Source: an uncultured Polyangiaceae bacterium (GTDB lineage: Bacteria; Myxococcota_A; Polyangia; Polyangiales; Polyangiaceae). From it: DNA of 9,096 nucleotides. Within the stretch, counting starts at the first letter, position 1; the number at the start of each line of letters is the position of its first letter. The stretch lies in the NCBI GenBank assembly GCA_938004815.1, contig CALKVR010000150.1:1-9096 (forward strand). Direction: 5' to 3'. Under the pieces are notes generated by a model. That model saw only the letters and a program-made list of their open reading frames with translations. It was not told where the DNA came from and did not search any database. Made by a program: the position numbers and the translations under genes. Below are positions 6,914 to 9,096 of this stretch, piece by piece.

Positions 6914-8533
6914 ATGTCCCGCCGCGCTCTCGCACTTGCCCTGCTCGTCCCCTCGCTCTTCGCCTGTGCCCCGCTGAGCGAGCCGCTCTCGGACGAGGAC
7001 ACGTCCGAGAGCGAGAAGCCGTTCTCGAGCGCGCGCGCGACGCTGGTCACGTTCGAGCTCGACGGCATGCTGACGGCGCCGTGGCAGGCCGAGTCGAACA
7101 CGACGAAGCTGATCAAGGACCAGCTCATCTACACGGTGGGGCAGCTCAACGCGTACGACTCGGTCGCGCGCCTCGACAAGGTGGTGATCTCGAACGTCAA
7201 GCGCGTGCAGAACGGCGACGGCTGGATGCGCGTGACCTACCACGCCACCATACCGGTCGGCTGGGGCGAGCCAGGCGACATCCCCGAGACGTTCGATCTG
7301 ACGCTGCCGCGCAAGATCGGCCCCTCGAGCCTCGCGTCGTTCGCGACCGACTATGGCCCAGCGTGCTCGGACGCGCCGAGCGACGTCACGAGCGGCAACT
7401 ACTGGTACCACTACCGCCCGCTCGCCGAGGGCTGCGCGTTCGATCCGGCGCGCGTCAGCGTGGCGACCGCCACCGTCACGCCGAGCAGCGAGAACACGAC
7501 CGGCAAGTTCCCCGAGCTCGACCGCGTCTGGGAGGACGGCGCGCTGCGCGTCGTCGCCGTCTTCGGCAAGTACGCCGACTACGCGACGGATCCGGGCGAC
7601 GCGGGGATCCGCGCGTACGACGAGTTCATCGGCGCAGTGCGGAGCGGCATCGGCAGCGGCTTCGCGCCGACGCCCGCTTCGCTCGCGGCGGCGCCCGGCG
7701 TGAGCGCGCCCGACGTGACGTTTACCGGCAAGCTCGCGGACGGCCGCGACGTCGTGATCAACGCGCTCCTCATCGACAGCCCCAAGGTGGCGACCGCCGC
7801 CTTCGACGCGCGTTACGCCGAGCTGACCAAGCAAGCCGACCTCGTCCTCTACAACGGGCACGCCGGTCTCGGCGCCAACGTGCGCGCGCTCGCCAAGAAG
7901 GGGCAGTTCACCAAGGGCCGCTACACGCTCTTCTTCTTCAACGGGTGCGACACGTTCGCCTACCTCGACGACGGCCTGGCCAAGCGCTTCACCGCGCTGA
8001 ACCCCGACGACCCCAAGGGCACCAAGTACCTGGACGTCGCGACGAACCTGATGCCCGCCTACTTTCACGCGATGCCCGAGGCCTCGCTCGCGCTCGTGAA
8101 CGCGCTCGCGACGCCCGACGACCCCAAGACCTACCCCCAGATCTTCGCCGGCATCGACAAGAAGCAGGTCGTCGTCGTCACCGGTGAAGAGGACAACGTC
8201 TTTTCGCCGACGCCGGACGCGTTCGCGGGGCTCGACGTCTCGGGCTCGCTCGCGCGAGGTGAAGAGAAGCGCTTCGAGACGCCGCTCCTCGCGCCGGGCA
8301 CCTACGAGATCGCGCTCACCGAGACCAAGCCGAGCGCCGCCGGCGACGTCGATCTCCACGTCGGCGTCGGCTACGCCCCGACCACCACCAACTTCGATCA
8401 CCGCCCGTACCTCTACGGGTCGAACGAGACCGTCACCGTCGAGATCGACCAGCCGAGCCGGCTCTTCATCATGCTGCGCGGCTACGACGACGCCCCCGTC
8501 GCCAAGAACGGCTACCGCCTCGTGATCGACTGA
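6914..8533 (+). CDS. Lipoprotein with putative clan CD-like His/Cys motif and C-terminal PPC-like domain
   Basis: A 539-residue protein. The ATG at 6914 was chosen because GGAGG (6904-6908) lies 5 nt upstream and the ATG opens a lipoprotein signal, MSRRALALALLVPSLFAC, with lipobox LFAC (Cys18); the frame extends upstream only as a shadow of the M23 gene. An acidic linker (EPLSDEDTSESEK) follows. Residues about 42-270 are a beta-rich region I do not recognise, with C151 and C174 as a possible disulfide. Residues 309-347 show DLVLYNGHAGLG (H316) and, 29 residues later, YTLFFFNGCDTF (C345). A hydrophobic strand leading to His-x-Gly, then a hydrophobic strand leading to Cys, is the layout of clan CD cysteine peptidases (gingipain C25, caspase-like). 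Residues about 440-539 (SGSLARGEEKRFET... to the end, with DVDLHV and RLFIMLRGYDD) resemble a PPC domain, often attached to secreted peptidases. The peptidase assignment is inference; an inactive or unrelated enzyme is possible. Confidence 0.9.
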   Translation: MSRRALALALLVPSLFACAPLSEPLSDEDTSESEKPFSSARATLVTFELDGMLTAPWQAESNTTKLIKDQLIYTVGQLNAYDSVARLDKVVISNVKRVQNGDGWMRVTYHATIPVGWGEPGDIPETFDLTLPRKIGPSSLASFATDYGPACSDAPSDVTSGNYWYHYRPLAEGCAFDPARVSVATATVTPSSENTTGKFPELDRVWEDGALRVVAVFGKYADYATDPGDAGIRAYDEFIGAVRSGIGSGFAPTPASLAAAPGVSAPDVTFTGKLADGRDVVINALLIDSPKVATAAFDARYAELTKQADLVLYNGHAGLGANVRALAKKGQFTKGRYTLFFFNGCDTFAYLDDGLAKRFTALNPDDPKGTKYLDVATNLMPAYFHAMPEASLALVNALATPDDPKTYPQIFAGIDKKQVVVVTGEEDNVFSPTPDAFAGLDVSGSLARGEEKRFETPLLAPGTYEIALTETKPSAAGDVDLHVGVGYAPTTTNFDHRPYLYGSNETVTVEIDQPSRLFIMLRGYDDAPVAKNGYRLVID

Positions 8534-8552
8534 GGCGTCGGACGCTCCCGGC

Positions 8553-8927
8553 TCAGAACGAGGCCAACACCGTGAACGCGCTCGGCGCTGCGCGGAGCGA
8601 CACCCGGACGGCGCGCGCAGCCACGCTCTCGGTCGGCGCCGAAGGCTCGGACCCGATCACCAAGAGCGGAATGCTGCTCGCGATCGCGAGCCCGCCCGCC
8701 AGCGCCGCGGGCCACGCGTCGCGCCGGCCACAGTCGTGCTCGCACCCGCCGGCCGACAGCGTCAGCGTCGAGCCGATGAGGAGGCCGAAGCTGCCCGAGA
8801 CGCTGAGCACCGTCCCCGCCGTCACCATCCCCGCGTCGTACCGGCGCGCGAGCGGCTCCTCGGCCTGAACCGGAGCCGACGAAAGGAGAGCGGCGCCCAC
8901 GAACGCGGCGGTGACGAGACGACCCAC
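8553..8927 (-). CDS. Small exported or membrane protein, hypothetical
   Basis: A 124-residue protein starting at GTG 8927-8925. An ATG at 8938-8936 is out of frame, and no clear Shine-Dalgarno is seen, so the start is uncertain. The N-terminus MGRLVTAAFVGAALLSSAPVQA is a good signal peptide with cleavage after AQA-like VQA at 22. Two hydrophobic Gly-rich segments follow (about 36-60 and 73-92), separated by a short polar loop with C62-E-H-D-C66. The tail is basic and beta-like and ends in Phe (APSAFTVLASF), reminiscent of outer-membrane strands. This two-helix plus terminal-strand layout recalls small myxobacterial envelope proteins, from memory only. It is convergent with the lipoprotein gene, leaving a 19-bp gap. 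The function is unknown. Confidence 0.75.
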   Translation of the reverse strand: MGRLVTAAFVGAALLSSAPVQAEEPLARRYDAGMVTAGTVLSVSGSFGLLIGSTLTLSAGGCEHDCGRRDAWPAALAGGLAIASSIPLLVIGSEPSAPTESVAARAVRVSLRAAPSAFTVLASF

Positions 8928-8984
8928 GCCGTGACCATAGGGCCGGACGCGCCGCCGGCCAGGACCCGCAACGAAACTTCATCC

Positions 8985-9012
8985 TTGTTCACGGGAGCAG
9001 CCCGCCTATAAG
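8985..9012 (+). promoter_or_regulatory. Promoter of the tRNA-Pro gene
   Basis: TTGTTC (8985-8990) and TATAAG (9007-9012) are separated by 16 bp and resemble a vegetative -35/-10 pair in an otherwise GC-rich sequence. The predicted start near 9019 leaves a leader of about 20 nt before the tRNA at 9042, as expected for a tRNA gene. Confidence 0.6.
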
Positions 9013-9041
9013 ACCCGTGCTAGGGTGCTTCCGTCTTTTAC

Positions 9042-9096
9042 CGGGGAGTCGCACAGTCCGGTAGTGCACGAGCTTTGGGTGCTCGTTGTCGTGGGT
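9042..9096 (+). tRNA. tRNA-Pro (anticodon TGG), cut by the right edge
   Basis: The first 55 nt of a tRNA fold cleanly: acceptor 5' strand CGGGGAG (9042-9048), D-arm GCAC...GTGC (9051-9054 with 9064-9067) around AGTCCGGTA, anticodon arm CGAGC (9069-9073) and GCTCG (9081-9085) around the loop TTTGGGT, variable region TTGTC, and the 5' half of the T-stem, GTGGG (9091-9095), followed by T. The anticodon TGG is at 9076-9078, reading CCA and probably other Pro codons. The T-loop, 3' strands and acceptor end lie outside the window. The layout matches bacterial tRNA-Pro (CGGGG start, TTTGGG loop). Confidence 0.93.

Noticed and set aside
6860..8401. Minus-strand open frame (513 codons) opposite the lipoprotein gene
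   Set aside because: Composition is Arg/Val/Glu/Gly-biased with no motif, while the plus-strand frame has a Shine-Dalgarno, lipobox and domain structure.
8534..8552. Short inverted repeat GCGTC/GACGC in the convergent gap as a shared terminator
   Set aside because: The stem is only four or five base pairs with a tiny loop and no T tract, too weak to call.
8936..8938. ATG on the minus strand as a start for the small envelope protein
   Set aside because: It is out of frame with the signal-peptide frame by 11 nt; the GTG at 8927 is the usable start.

Overview
The window looks like a chromosomal segment of a myxobacterium (Myxococcota, probably a Polyangiales-type lineage). The reasons are the very high GC content with strong G/C third-position bias, a kelch protein ending in a MYXO-CTERM-like sorting tail, a TPR/PEGA outer-membrane protein, and lipoproteins with long Ser/Gly linkers. 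The lineage is inferred from these features; no marker gene is complete.

Left part (1-5626, minus strand): four co-directional genes packed like an operon, read right to left. (1) 5626-4469 is a lipoprotein with a Ser/Gly stalk and a beta-propeller. (2) After a 22-bp gap, 4446-2680 is an exported TPR + triple-PEGA protein with a beta-barrel-like C-terminus. (3) With a TGATG overlap, 2680-443 is a seven-kelch, Cys-rich surface protein with an N-terminal lipobox-like Cys and a C-terminal MYXO-CTERM-like tail. (4) With a GTGA overlap, 446 runs off the left edge and encodes a paralogue of the N-terminal domain of gene 3. Every product carries export or surface features, though the signal of the fourth is weak, so the cluster reads as a cell-envelope or surface-display unit. 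Its molecular task is unknown.

Middle (5627-6913): a divergent intergenic region with a perfect 12-bp palindrome; then a plus-strand M23 (LytM-type) metallopeptidase gene (5758-6732) with no visible signal peptide or ribosome binding site; then two hairpins, the second resembling an intrinsic terminator; then a -24/-12 (sigma-54-like) promoter candidate.

Right part (6914-9096): a plus-strand lipoprotein (6914-8533) with a His...Cys pattern reminiscent of clan CD (gingipain/caspase-type) cysteine peptidases and a C-terminal PPC-like domain. It is convergent with a small exported or membrane protein (8927-8553, minus strand). A promoter and the first 55 nt of a tRNA-Pro(UGG) gene lie at the right edge.

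No gene-free stretch exceeds 300 bases. I see no CRISPR array, insertion sequence, rRNA gene or phage gene. The best candidates for undescribed biology are the four-gene surface cluster and the putative clan CD-like lipoprotein.
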